A stretch of DNA of 64,000 bases from Verticillium longisporum (lineage: Eukaryota; Ascomycota; Sordariomycetes; Glomerellales; Plectosphaerellaceae): contig JAETXT010000003.1 of NCBI GenBank assembly GCA_019188255.1, forward strand, positions 5,146,001-5,210,000, in the 5' to 3' direction. Position 1 is the stretch's first letter. Every line of letters starts with the position of its first letter. The notes beneath the pieces were generated by a model. That model was given only the letters and a program-made list of their open reading frames with translations, ran no database searches and had not been told where the DNA came from. A program made the translations under genes and the position numbers. Shown piece by piece: positions 12,566-23,606 of this stretch.

Positions 12566-13414
12566 TTACTTCTTCGCAATCTTGGTCGATTCGTCGCCGT
12601 AGCCACCGTAGCCGCCAGCCGAGTAGGTCTTACCCTCGGGCCCAATGCCGGCCTGCGAGCGAGGGCCGCGGTCGTCGAGATCCTGCTGCAGCCAGCGCAG
12701 GACGAGCTGGCCGAGGGTGCTGTTGCCGCTCTTCTCGTCGACGCCCTCGAGGAACTTTTCGGCGCGGTCCCACTCCTTGACGCGGCCGAGGTGCATGTGG
12801 ACGAGGTGGGTGGGCCAGCCGGCGAGGTTGTCGAGAATGTGGGTGGCGTAGACGACGGTGCAGACGCGGGTCTCGGTCTCGGCGCGCAGCCAGCCGAGAA
12901 AGTTGGCGCGGCTCAGGACGTCGAGGTCGACGGTGATCTCGTCGAGGAGCAGGACGGTCCAGGGGCGGATGAGGCCCATGGCGAGCTGGACGCGGCGGCG
13001 CTCGCCATCGCTGACGGCGTGCATGCGCCAGGTCGTGTCAATGTCGAGGACGCCGATGAGCTCGTCGCGGCGCTCGGGGTAGGCGTCGCCGCCGACGGAG
13101 CGCAGCAGCTCATTGACGCCAATATCGGTGCGGACGATGGGGTTGAGGACCCACTCGAGGCCCAGGTAGGTGACGCCCTCAAGGCCCTCCTTGAAGGGGT
13201 CGACGCCGCCGACCGAGATGGTGCCCGAGGGGGCGAGACGCTTGCCGGCGAGGAGGCGCAGAAGTGTCGTCTTGCCGGCGCCGTTGGCTCCAATAATCAG
13301 AGTGCGAGACTGGGCCGGCAGGTCGAGCGTGATGTCGCGGATGCCCGTGGAGTAGTCGGGAAAGGTGTAGGTCAGGTTATTCGTCGCGAGAGTGGGAGAG
13401 CGGGCGGGCGCCAT
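12566..13414 (-). CDS. CAF16: Soluble ABC ATPase CAF16 (CCR4-NOT-associated factor)
   Basis: A single exon of 283 codons. It has one ABC nucleotide-binding domain and no TM segment: Walker A GANGAGKT (residues 42-49), signature SDGERRR (135-141, replacing LSGGQ) and Walker B VLLLDEIT (154-161). The SDGERRRVQL signature and the downstream VDLDVL are typical of CAF16, a non-transport ABC protein that links CCR4-NOT with transcription regulators in yeast. The C-terminal tail is Gly-rich (SAGGYGGYGDES). The start at 13414 is the first ATG of the frame that precedes the conserved NNLTYTFPD. Related bacterial I-type ABC proteins are the main alternative. Confidence 0.9.
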   Translation of the reverse strand: MAPARSPTLATNNLTYTFPDYSTGIRDITLDLPAQSRTLIIGANGAGKTTLLRLLAGKRLAPSGTISVGGVDPFKEGLEGVTYLGLEWVLNPIVRTDIGVNELLRSVGGDAYPERRDELIGVLDIDTTWRMHAVSDGERRRVQLAMGLIRPWTVLLLDEITVDLDVLSRANFLGWLRAETETRVCTVVYATHILDNLAGWPTHLVHMHLGRVKEWDRAEKFLEGVDEKSGNSTLGQLVLRWLQQDLDDRGPRSQAGIGPEGKTYSAGGYGGYGDESTKIAKK

Positions 13415-14052
13415 GATTGCGGTTGCGAAGAGATCGAATGGAGGGGCAGAAAAGGAAACTGAACAGAGGGACAATGAGGAGTAGGTCAATGAGAGGACGG
13501 CAGGAGGTTCGGATATATAGACAAAGAGGGGGAGAGGTTGGAAGATGTAGAATTTTCGTGTACTAGGCGGATGGGACTTTTGGGGAAAGGAACGAGGTCG
13601 ATCCAGTGTCGCATGCTCCGATGGCTCGATGGCTCGATGGCTCGCTGGCTCGCTGGCTTCGATACCCCGCGGCAGCTACCGGCGGTGTTCCTTCGGTATT
13701 CCCACCATAGTGATGAATCAGCGAGTCCTCTCAGTGAGTCAACCCCCCTGTAACCCTGGAGCCCAGGATCCTAGGATCCTAGTAACCTAGGAACCTAGGA
13801 ACCCCGCCGTGGCTTTGCCTTGGAGTCAAGCCACAGTGCTTTACGCCAAAGGTCGCGACTCACCTTGGGTCGGGTCGCGTTGCTCCTTCTTGACGCGTCG
13901 GCTCTCACAAATCCCATCCCCCACTCAATGTCCAGCTTGCAGCTACTAGCTTCCTTTGGTTCCCATCTCCAGACTGACCTCAGTTTCTGGCGGGACAGCT
14001 GCATCGACACCTCACTATTTGCCAGAACACTTTGCAAGAACCGTCTCACGCA
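13415..14052. other. Divergent intergenic region CAF16 / POL31 with two short repeats
   Basis: No gene. 13621-13661 is a run of an 8-bp unit (ATGGCTCG, then CTGGCTCG variants). 13764-13802 is a tract of CCTAGGATC and CCTAGGAAC units, rich in CCTAGG palindromes. Both lie in the shared 5' region. Confidence 0.7.
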
Positions 14053-15739
14053 ATGGTCACCCTCGATGAGGTCGCTGGCCTTCTCCAGAAACAGTCGTGA
14101 GTACATTGCATCGCCAATGCCCCCCCTCCCCGTGCAGGCCAGTACTGACCGCAACAAGGGATGCAGAGACGACGCAGCTTGCAAGAGCACCCTCAACCTA
14201 CAAGCCCCTACCCACGTTTCTCTTGAAAAAGGACAGGTCCTACCAGCAACAATTTGCCGACGTTTACTTCCTCCGCCTCACGCATATCAAACCTGCTGTA
14301 GAAAAGATCGCAGCCGAAGCCTGGGATGGCACCGTCATTGGCGGGGAGCCGGCGAAGCAGGTCAATCGAGTGCTCGACGTCCGACAGGGTGAGCTGTGCT
14401 GGGTGGCTGGTACGATCTACATGGAGATGCGATTGAAGCCCAATATCCTCGAGGATGTGTCCAAAGACGTAGGTGTTTCTTCTCCAGAGCTGGTGGCTGC
14501 TGTCACTGACCTGCCCCCTCGTAGCGCTGGATCTCGGCCCCCATCTCGACTGAGAAATACTACTCCGACGACGACCAGGACCAGGTCATGATTGAGGACG
14601 ACTCAGGTCGCATCAGGCTCGTAGGCGACATCCTCAAGACGGTCAACCTCGTCACGGGCTGCGTCATCGCCGTCATGGGATCTGAAAACGTCAATGGCGA
14701 ACTCGAAGTCATCGATGTCAAGTTTGCCGACATCTCCCCCCAACCAGAACGCTGGGATCTTACCAAGCCCCCCTCCAATGGCAAGCAACAGGTCAAGGAC
14801 GAGGATGAAGAAATGAAGGATGCCCCAACTGCCGAGGCCGGCGGCAGGAAGATTGCCATCGTCTCCGGTCTCTCCTTCTCCGGTCATGATGCTTCGTACG
14901 CTGTCGAACTCGACCTGCTCCTGGAATACCTCCTCGGAGAGTCACTCGATCCATCTGCCCAAAAAGAGGCCTCAAACATCAGCCGCCTCATTATTGCCGG
15001 CAACTCAATATCACTGACCGAGGCGCCGAAACTGGACCCCAGTGCGACAGACAAGAAGCCCGTCACCAAGAAATATGGCTACGACTCATCTACCTACAAC
15101 CCCGTTCCCAGCCAGCTGCTCGACGACTTTCTCTCGGAGCTTCTCCCTTCCATACCCATCACTCTGCTGCCGGGCGCCCAGGATCCTGCCAACGCAAGCT
15201 ATCCTCAGCAGCCGATCCACACCGCCATGTTCCCCAAAGCGAGACCCTGGTCCGTCAATCCTGACGCGAACGAGGCCGGGTGGTTTGACAACACGACCAA
15301 CCCGTGGGAGGGTGAAATCGACGGATGGAGAGTCCTCGGCACGGGCGGCCAGAACGTGGACGACGTGTTCAAGTACATCGACAGCGAAGACCGTTTGGGC
15401 ATGATGGAGGCCATGTGCAGGTGGAGGTGTAGTGCGCCTACTGCTCCTGATACCCTTTGTGAGTTCCCTCTCCCAGCCATAACATGCCGTGACACCATTG
15501 CTGACGCCGCCGCAGGGAGTTACCCCTTTCAAGATGACGACCCTTTTGTCATCAAGTCGGCACCTCACCTCTACTTTGTCGGTTGCCAGCCCGAGTTCTC
15601 GACCAAGGTCGTTCAGGGGCCCGAAGGCCAGCAGATCCGCCTCATTACGGTGCCTTCTTTCTCGGAAACAAAGGAGGTTGTGCTTGTTGACACGGAGACG
15701 CTTGAGGTGTCCAAGGTTCGCATTTCTACAGCTACTTGA
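14053..15739 (+). CDS. POL31: DNA polymerase delta small (B) subunit
   Basis: Exons 14053-14096, 14159-14468, 14525-15458 and 15516-15739 give 503 residues. The order is: short N-terminus, OB-fold region (RSYQQQFADVYFLRL, then DVRQGELCWVAGTIYMEM and IRLVGDIL) and the inactive phosphoesterase-like domain (KIAIVSGLSF, ISRLIIAGNSI, ITLLPGAQDPAN, WRVLGTGGQNVDD, APTAPDTLWSYPF, HLYFVGCQPEF). Those blocks are the conserved motifs of Cdc1/Pol31/p50, which bridges the catalytic subunit and Pol32 in replication and repair. An acidic linker (KDEDEEMKD) separates the two parts. The Leu-Trp codon junction is split by the last intron. Confidence 0.92.
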
Positions 15740-15958
15740 AGACATGATGCTTGACATGAATGAAGAAAAATGATACCCCTGAGCTTCTTCTTATTTGTCC
15801 TAGTTCGAGCTACTGAGCCATCTTCTGCGATCTTTTGAACGGTAGTGGTCATGTGTGTCTAGCAAAGCTGCAAATGCAACGACCTTTGTCTCCCTGGGCG
15901 GCTCCCTCGGTCGCATAGCAAACGTTTTTCCCACTGCAACTTGATCATAACGCATAGC

Positions 15959-17653
15959 CTAGTCCAGCTCCATTTCTTCTTCAACATCATCCTCGCCCCA
16001 GTCGTCCATCTCATCGGGATTGACGTTCCCTCCAAACCAGAAGAACTCCCAATCGTCCAGTTCCTCCTCAGAGTCCGTGCCAGCGTCAGGATCAGCACCA
16101 GCCTCCCAGCCAGCCCGGATCAGCTTCGGCAACGTCTGCAGCATTGTTCGTCGTATACCAAGCTTTTCCTCGCGACGCCTCCGCGCAACCTCTCCTTCGT
16201 CTTTTTCAGCCTCCAGTGGCCGCATATCAATCACAATCGCATGCGGCCGCCCGCCACGTACGCTGTGGTCGGTATGGACGACGATCCGGACAAACTGACA
16301 TGGTAGCCCGCGCAGCGACCTGACGACACGTCCGCCTGGCTCGAAGAAGTCGAGGAAAGTCACCACGCCGTCTTCGAAGCCAGGGGTGATGACGATAGAC
16401 AGGGTGTGAATGTGGGCGCCGGGCTTGGGGGGCAGGTGACGGAAGACGTCAATGGCGTCGGCCATGCTGTGAAGATACCCACGCTCTGTACGGTTTCTTT
16501 CCGCGACAATGGTCAGATGGCGGAAGAGAGAGCCGAACTTTTGTATGTCGATGTCGACGGCGTCGGCGGTGGGGCTCGCGATACTGGGGTTGATGCTGGA
16601 GGTTCCCTGGGGCAGAGCTGGGTTGTCATCATCGTCATCCATCTCGTCTTCATCGACGGCAAAAACCGAGCCAGCTTCAGTGTAGTTATCGTCAGGAAAT
16701 TCGTGTGCGACCTCATCGTCACCGCTGCCGTTGTTGTTGGGGCTGGCCATATCGTTCTTTCCTTCGTTGTCTCCCGCGTCTGCAGGTGACGGGTCTTCGG
16801 CGACCTCCCGCAGAACGTACTCGAACATATTGCGGCCATATAGAATGATGATGCTCTCGCTGAACAACAGCTTGCATGTACGCATCACGGCCGTGTCGAG
16901 CTGTGGGCCGCGTCCCTTCCAAAGCTTAGCCCAGCCCTCGATCAGCCGGATGGGCTTATTCGTGGTAAGCAGATGCTCCAAGACCATCTCTCGGATCTCC
17001 ATCGGCAGGGTAAGGAGCCGAGACTCTCTGTTTGTCTCGAGCAGCTCCTCGTCCACCTCCTCCTCCTCTTCCTCCATGGTTTCGTCAGCCTGCTCCGCGG
17101 CACCTCTTTCTTGCAAAGCCATTCTGGCACCAATCCGCGACCCCCCGACGCCAGCAGCAGCCGCGCGCCGGCGTTCCTGCCTCTCAAGTCGCCGCTCAGC
17201 TTTCTGCTCCTCGCGAATAGCCCGCTCAACCTCCTTCGCAACGCGTAGCTCCTCCCGCAGCGCCTCCTTGAGAGCCCTCTTATCCCTCGTCTCGGCCTCC
17301 TTCTCAGCCTTCTTCGCCTCCCGCAGACGCTCTTTTGCCGCTCTGCCCTGCCGCTTGGCCGTGGCGATGGCGTCGGCGAGCCGCTGTGCTTTGCGCGCCT
17401 TCTTCCCCTCGACCTTGCGCAGGAGCTTCTTGTACTTTTTCAGGTCGCGGTGGTAGGAGCGCCACATGTTGGGCGCGGCGGAGGTGCTGCCGCGGAGAGC
17501 GAGGTTGCGCTTGTTGCGCGGCGGCATCTCGAGCTTGTTGGCGTTTTTCGGGGCCGGCGTCGCGAGCTCGGCGGCGTCGGCGTCGCCTGGCTCGGGCGAG
17601 GCGGCTGCGGGAGTCGCTCTCTCGGGCGCTCTGGGCTGGCTCTCGGCCGGCAT
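15959..17653 (-). CDS. F-box-like / fungal-specific protein of unknown function
   Basis: Intronless, 564 codons from the ATG at 17653 (MPAESQPRAPERA). The same frame stays open upstream to a GTG at 17863 but has no further ATG, so I take 17653. The order is: disordered Ala/Pro-rich N-terminus, long basic and acidic helical stretch (about residues 75-185, likely coiled coil), acidic run (MEEEEEEVDEELL), then SRLLTLPMEIREMVLEHLLT, the LP-x-E-I-R pattern of fungal F-box/2EXR proteins. Next come a YGRNMFEYV block, an acidic insert, a folded region and a very acidic tail ending EEEMELD. Proteins with this head usually act in ubiquitin ligases or remain uncharacterised; no substrate can be inferred. 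Confidence 0.7.
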   Translation of the reverse strand: MPAESQPRAPERATPAAASPEPGDADAAELATPAPKNANKLEMPPRNKRNLALRGSTSAAPNMWRSYHRDLKKYKKLLRKVEGKKARKAQRLADAIATAKRQGRAAKERLREAKKAEKEAETRDKRALKEALREELRVAKEVERAIREEQKAERRLERQERRRAAAAGVGGSRIGARMALQERGAAEQADETMEEEEEEVDEELLETNRESRLLTLPMEIREMVLEHLLTTNKPIRLIEGWAKLWKGRGPQLDTAVMRTCKLLFSESIIILYGRNMFEYVLREVAEDPSPADAGDNEGKNDMASPNNNGSGDDEVAHEFPDDNYTEAGSVFAVDEDEMDDDDDNPALPQGTSSINPSIASPTADAVDIDIQKFGSLFRHLTIVAERNRTERGYLHSMADAIDVFRHLPPKPGAHIHTLSIVITPGFEDGVVTFLDFFEPGGRVVRSLRGLPCQFVRIVVHTDHSVRGGRPHAIVIDMRPLEAEKDEGEVARRRREEKLGIRRTMLQTLPKLIRAGWEAGADPDAGTDSEEELDDWEFFWFGGNVNPDEMDDWGEDDVEEEMELD

Positions 17654-19229
17654 GGTGAAGAGGTCTGAAGCGGGGATGTAGTGTTGGGCGGTTCTGCCTG
17701 GTGGCAAGCCAGATGTTGTAGATGGATGGAGTTCAGTTACTGTGCTTATGCCTTTGAGAGGAAAGGATGCTGGCTTCTGTGGTTGCACAGGAAGTAGAAG
17801 GTTCGCGATGGCCAGTTGACAAGTAACAAAGGCAGGAAGTGCGATTTGCTGGAAGGAAGTCACCCCTTTTGGTTGAGGCTGCTGGGATCTTGCCCTACGT
17901 TGTGGATTAGATACAGGCAGCAGTCGGCTGTCAAATCAAGACGGCGATATGATTCAAAATGTGCTTCTGTAGGGATCTCGACACTGGAGGTATCTTATGA
18001 AATCAGAGCGTTTGGGTCTCCTTGTTTTACATGTCTTAGAGAGGTTGATGCTTGTCCTTTGCTCAATGACCTCGATTTTCAATGTCCTCGAACACAATGC
18101 CATCAAAGTCGTACCAACCCATCACGTACTTGTGTGATAACAATTAACGCTACCCCAACAGTGATGCGGTGCTTGGAGTCTGACAGTGATTGCAAGTCTA
18201 AAGAATAGATTAACTGTATCATTGTCATGGTCATGATTCAAAATGTCTGTCACAGCCGCCACAGAACACAAGGAGCGGCAAGAGATGACGAGTAAGCGTA
18301 CATAAGAACTGATAGAAACATTTCAGGCTGGAGACTGGACTCAGGAATCACTTGGCTTCTCCCCCAGATCGGCTGAAACGTTCTGGCTATCCAGCAAAAG
18401 AGACTTTTCTCCAGATATGCCCTTTGACCTTTCTCGGACCTTGCCCCCCCTCCAGTATGTAGCCCAGTGAAGCAGCACTTTGCTGCAAGATTCATGTGCC
18501 TGTGGCCGTCCGAGGAAGGTGGCATTACCACTTCTCCAGGACCATGGCTTCGAATCCTTCCCCAACAAGACTCGGCACCGAGTAATCCCGGACGAGCTCA
18601 CCAACAATGGATCGTGACATGTCATACGTGGTGTTTCGACGGAGAGGGTGTGAGGGGGCCTTGCGTCTAAACACGAAAGGCATGTTCCAGACCCCGGACA
18701 ACCCCAACAACATGACCTTCCCGCAGCGGTCAAGGGGTGGTCACGATGGAAGCTTGGCACGAGATTCGGACGCCAACGGCCGGCGACTCAGCAACGGCCG
18801 CTAATTGACACCCCGTGGCACGTTCAGAGGCTCTGAAGGGAGGAACATCCTGGGGAGGGGGCTCCCTGAAGTTACCTAACAGGAACCGCCGACCCGGGGT
18901 GGCTTTTGCGGCTACTGTCGGATCGACGCCCGAGCCAATGCTTGATTTCGCCCCGCGCCTGGTCCGAAATGTTCTCCGGATTGGGAAGACTGTGGTGGAC
19001 CAAATTGGCTAGGATCTCTCGCTGCTTTTGGGTGTAGATGGAGTGTTTGTGCACATTGTTGTTCTGTCTATGTACAGCCCCTCTCACGAATCCAGCCAGA
19101 CTCTTCTCTAAGCGGCCATCAGGGTGCTTTGAGACGCGTGAAATAGAACACGGGGATGCCACACAGTGCCCGTCGGACTTGAGATGGACAGCCGTGGGAT
19201 GTGCTTTAGGAATTTGCTGCCGGTGCCTA
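17654..19229. other. Gene-free stretch of about 1.6 kb
   Basis: Holds the 5' flank of the F-box-like gene and sequence to the 3' end of the next minus-strand gene. Only short ORFs without gene-like composition or splice structure occur. No repeat or RNA gene recognised. Confidence 0.4.
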
Positions 19230-19693
19230 TTAGGTTGGCTCTTCGCTTGGGTAAAAGTAATCTTCGGGGCTGTATTTCTGACCATCTGGGAGCAGAACAG
19301 GTTAGCCGCCAGGCTTTTGTGAATAGGGCCAGACAAACTCGGCGCCGCAACATAGGGCCGTGTTGTGAAGAATCACTCACTCGAGGCAGGATACTTGGCA
19401 AGCTCTCCCCAATTCTCCTCTTTGAGAAGCCTTCCCGCCTGTTGCGCAGTGCCTTTTGGTAGGTGGATGAGGTGCTGGATCCCATCACCGTCTGCATAGC
19501 TCATATGGTTGGGTTCGACATGGAGCATACGAGGCCCACTCCGCCCTGGGTTCTCGGGTGGCTGGTCCGTTGACTCGGGCGTGTGTTTTTCAGGGGACTC
19601 GTGTGGCAATGCAAGGGTTGGATTCTCCGAGGACAGCTCCTGAGTTTCGAGAGACTTAGTCTCAGGTTGTGTCGCAGGAGGTTGAGAAGTCAT
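19230..19693 (-). CDS. Small two-exon conserved hypothetical protein
   Basis: Exon 19693-19381, a 95-bp intron (donor GTGAGT, acceptor CTCCCAG) and exon 19285-19240 extended to the TAA at 19230 give 122 residues. The first half is low-complexity Pro/Glu/Ser/Thr (TEQ, SPEKHTPES type). The second half is ordered: MLHVEPNHMSYADGDGIQHL, LPKGTAQQAGRLLKEENWGEL and, after the intron, GQKYSPEDYFYPSEE. Joining across the intron replaces a premature stop with an in-phase tyrosine-rich tail, which is why I trust the model. I recall similar C-terminal modules only from unnamed fungal proteins. An earlier ATG at about 19765 is possible. Confidence 0.55.
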
Positions 19694-20509
19694 CGTGGGC
19701 TGTTCCGTAGGTGGCCGTCGAGTGAAGTACAAAGCTATGCAAGAGGAGATGCCAGGACACAACATGCAGTGATTCGGCCACCAGACAACTTGGCGTCGCG
19801 GTGAAAATGATCCGAGTGAAGGCTTTTAAACTTGAGATATAGCCAAATCGTAGATGTCTCATTGCAAAGATGGCAAGATTACTGATGCTGATGCCAGCTG
19901 ATATCCGGGTGGCGAGAATTGTCGAGTTTGCGGGGTAGGGCGAATCGCATCTCACATCAATCAGGCAGTCACGGTCTCTACCCACGTGAGAAGTCACACA
20001 AGCAGTGTTGCACAAAGCTTCCGAGGTCACTGCATCTGTCTCTTGAGGTAACTACCCTGAGGTACCTTACGGCAAGGTAGGCAACAACGGGCGAAGGAGG
20101 GTGTTACAAGGCAGGTGCACGGTGAGTGGTAACTGCTTGCACTTACATGGACCCTGGCAGGTGCAACGGAGGGGCTACAGTGCACCGTAATCATTCCACG
20201 TATCTTGCGCCATCCACCATGACACAGATAGACACAACAACTAAGTTGAGTCCTCAAGAAGTTGACGAAAAAACCCCTTTCCCTACCTAAATATTCAACA
20301 ACATGCCAGAACGCCACGACGCCGCAAGACGCTCCAGACATCGAAGCGGATATCCTCCCGCGTCAGGCGGTTCAGCCGCACCGTGTCATTAGCGCCATGA
20401 CATCACTGTATTCTCTCGACACTGCCTCCTTCTGATCAGCTGCGAACTCTCCTCCCTTGGACATTCATTCATTCATTCATTGTCCTCGGTTCATCCTGTG
20501 ACGAATGCA
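19694..20509. other. Divergent intergenic region with ATTC microsatellite
   Basis: 5' flanks of the small gene and of the RTG2 homologue. An ATTC microsatellite of about four copies lies at 20463-20480, immediately before the RTG2 start. GAGGTACCTTACGGCAAGGTA near 20050 is one of several GGTACCTTA-type motifs in the window. Confidence 0.5.
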
Positions 20510-22562
20510 ATGGACGAGAGGATTCCTCTTCCTTTGAGGATGGCTGAGGCCAGCAGCAGCGACGGCGACAATGAGAGTAGCAGCGGTGCCAGCAGCGCCA
20601 GCAGCAGCAGCAGCAGCGGTGACGTTCAGTTGACGCCCTGTGCTTCCGACGACGACGACTCGGATTCTGACCGCCACGAGGAAGACATGTCAACAAACTT
20701 TTACAGTGGCGGTCACCCGCCTTGGCGTGGTCACGGAGACAAGCTTGTAGGCATCGTCGACATGGGAAGGTGAGTTACACAGCAGACGGAAAGCTGGCAT
20801 AATACAGGAGCCCGCCTGACTGGCGACCGTAGTAATGGCATCCGCTTCTCCATCTCGGACCTCTCAGCCAGCATGTGTCGCATTCTGCCCACCGTACTCA
20901 TGTACCGGTCTGGGCTCTCCCTGTACGATGCCCAGTTCGATCCCGAGACGGGCACCAAGATCCCCATACCGGGCCGCACCATTCGTCGTGTGTGCTCGCT
21001 CTTGCGCCGCTTCCTCGTCGTGTGCAACGATTTTGGCGTCAAGAAGGACAAGATCCATTTCGTCGCCACCGAAGCCACACGCGCTGCCGAAAACTCGGCT
21101 GAGCTCCTGGCCGCTGTCAAGTCGGAAACCGGCCTCGACATTGAGCTTCTCAAGAAGGAAGACGAGGGCCACATTGGCGCCCTTGGGGTCGCCAGCGGCT
21201 TCCTCGCCATGGATGGCCTCGTCATGGACCTCGGTGGCGGCAGCACCCAGATCACCTGGATCATCAGCCGCGAGGGAAACGTCCGTATCAGCCCCGGGGC
21301 AGCTTCAGTTTTCCCTACGGCGCCGCCGCTCTGACGAAGAAGCTTGACGACCTTCAGAAGGACAAGGATAAGGACGAAGCTCGCCGCGCTGTGGAGGAGT
21401 TTCGCCAGGAGATGGTCGCCAACTTTCGTGAGGCCTTCTCCGGCCTAGAAGTTCCCGACGACCTCATCGAGCGCGCTCGTCGCGACGGTGGCTTCCGTAT
21501 CTACCTCTCCGGCGGCGGTTTCCGTGGCTGGGGTTACCTGCTGTTGCACCTCAACCAATCCCACGGCCACCACTATCCCATATCTATCATCAACGGCTAC
21601 ACCGTCGGCCGCGAGCAGTTTCAGGACACGGAGACGCTCAAGGAGGTGGCGCGGGCTGCCAAGGCCGTCTTTCGCGTGTCTGATCGCCGCCGCGCGCAGG
21701 TTCCCGCCGTAGCCTTTCTTGTCAATGTCGTCGCCGAGGCCATCCCTTACGGCGGCATTCGCGAGGCTCATTTCTGTCAGGGGGTGTCCGCGAGGGCTAT
21801 CTATTTGCGCAGCTCCCCGTCTCGGTCCGCCGCAAGGCGCCCCTCGAGGTCGCGACGCAGCAGTTCGCCCCGGGCTCCCGGCGCCAACTGCAAAAGATGC
21901 TCGAGCACGCCATTCCCGAGCCGTCCAAGACGGACGCCAGCCGGCGCTTCCCACCAGAGTTTGGGAATCACGTCCTCGACTCGTTCACGAATGTCATGTA
22001 TTTCCACATGTTCATGTCCAAGGAGACGGCCTCGACAGCGGCGCTCTACGCGACGAGCACGGGCATCATGTCGTCGACGCACGGCGTATCGCACCAGGAC
22101 AGGGCGCGGCTGGCGCTCATGCTCCAGGCGCGCTACCGAGGCGAGCTGCCGCCACGGGAAGTCGCCTTTCGCGAAGCGTTGCGCTCGACGCTGACGCCGG
22201 AAGATGTCTGGTGGGCGCAGTATCTGGGTCGCGTGGGCTACCTCATCACTTGTCTCTACCCAGCCGGCAAGATTGACACTACGAAGCCAAGGGTGCTGTT
22301 CTCGGCCGAGTGGTCAGACCGGTTGGGCAAGTCGGAGGACAAGCCAGGGCTCGTACTGACCATCTCGCTGCAAAAGAAAAAGAAAGACCGCGCACACTAC
22401 AAGGAGGCGCTCAAGGACAACCTCAAGGTCGTGGAGAAGGCAGGCAAGAAGAAGAACTGGGCGGGGAAGAAGAAGAAGAAGAAGGCGTGGGGCATGAAGG
22501 TCAGGGTTAGGGTCGTAAGAGAGGGCATTCTGGAGATGTCAGAGGATGAGGAGGATCTCTAG
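20510..22562 (+). CDS. RTG2: Retrograde regulation protein 2 (PPX/GppA family), with two frame breaks
   Basis: Exons 20510-20769 and 20833-22562 give about 663 residues. The N-terminus is low complexity, including a Ser tract encoded by AGC repeats. The ASKHA phosphatase fold is shown by the phosphate-1 motif VDMGSNGIRFS (residues 83-93, split by the intron) and the phosphate-2 motif VMDLGGGSTQI (217-227); FPYGAAALTKKL and SGGGFRGWG follow. RTG2 senses mitochondrial state in yeast retrograde signalling. The C-terminus is Lys-rich (GKKKKKKAWGM). Two frame breaks, at a G run 21296-21299 and a five-G run 21780-21784, are each repaired by one extra G, so I annotate one gene. Exopolyphosphatase activity is a family possibility, not evidenced here. 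Confidence 0.85.
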
Positions 22563-23606
22563 GTCCTGACTGAGTGTCGCCGGTCACGAAGGATACGTGC
22601 TTGGCAAGAGAGGCAATGGAGCTGAGGAAAGCTCAAGGTGGTTGGTTATTGATATTCCATCTAGTCATGAGCAGGAGCAAGTGTATATCTCTGCGATCAC
22701 TGGAAACTTCAGACATCGAGCCGGTTCGTGCACTGTTGTACAGTTCAGTCGCTGATCCCTTAAAGCGGCGGCACTAGTCCCCGAATCCCCAAAACAACAT
22801 GGCCGATGCCTGGACCCCTCTTCCATGCTGCCCCTCACCACCAAGACCCCAAGGCTCCCGAGAGACATCACCATCTCGGAACAGTGTGGCACGCCGCCAC
22901 CGAAGAACGAGAGTTTTGTTCCATGCCGCGCTCCCCACTTGACGCCAGCATCCTGCCACATGACGCCAACATCACCGTGCCCCTTGGCCCGTCCCCATGA
23001 AGCAAGGGGGCGGCTGACGAGACGCACTGGCTCCGTCGGCACGAGGCACGGGGCCTGGGCGTCGGTTCCCCAGGAGGGCAGGTGTCGGGTTCACGCATTC
23101 ACCATCGTGCTCAACAAGGAGGGGGGGCAGCCCCAATTTTTTGGTTTCCATCTCGGGCGGCGCGGCGGCAGCGGGCGGAAACCATGATTACCCTATAACT
23201 TTCTCCAGTTTACCCTATAACTTTCCCCGGGTTACCCTATAAATTGCTAGTGTTTACCCTATAGAATGCGGGTCTCTGGAGGAGGGGGAAGGGGGGGCGG
23301 CATGGGGTCGACAGCCGTGTCTACGTCGTGATGATACTGGGCATGGCTGGACTGTTTTGTGTTCTTCGTTTCGACTGAAGAAAGTGAAAGAAGGGAGATG
23401 AGTGGATTGATGGGTTTTGCTGGTTATGTATATAGTCTGTAGAGTGGACTATCATGTCTGTGTCCCCGTCTTCTCCCTCTTCTTTGACGCCTCCTGAGTT
23501 TGGACTCGATAGCACATAATCTCTTTGTTGTATCCTGTCCCTGTTCTGTTGCATCTTGGCTTCCATATCTTGACCTTTGCAGCCCACTCCCGCGTACCAC
23601 CAGACC
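22563..23606. other. Intergenic region upstream of the serine-dehydratase-like gene
   Basis: About 1 kb without a supported gene. It holds the 3' flank of RTG2, a CA/GC-rich segment (22780-23160), the 22-bp-phased TTACCCTATA array listed separately and a G-rich tract (23280-23300). Confidence 0.45.
23188..23264. repeat. Four TTACCCTATA motifs at exact 22-bp spacing
   Basis: Copies begin at 23188, 23210, 23232 and 23254. The first three read TTACCCTATAA and the fourth TTACCCTATAG. The ~11-bp spacers have diverged (CTTTCTCCAG, CTTTCCCCGG, ATTGCTAGTG) while the core and the spacing are kept. Confidence 0.85.

Noticed and set aside
12551..13462. 303-codon plus-strand ORF
   Set aside because: Antisense shadow of CAF16; Ala/Gly/Val/Asp-rich composition produced by the GC-rich third positions of the real gene.
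16731..17456. 241-codon plus-strand ORF, Ser/Arg/Phe-rich
   Set aside because: Antisense of the Lys/Glu-rich helical segment of the F-box-like gene.
18545..18560. TTCGAATCC-like B-box in the 17.7-19.2 kb gap
   Set aside because: No matching acceptor stem or A-box within 90 bp; not a tRNA I can support.
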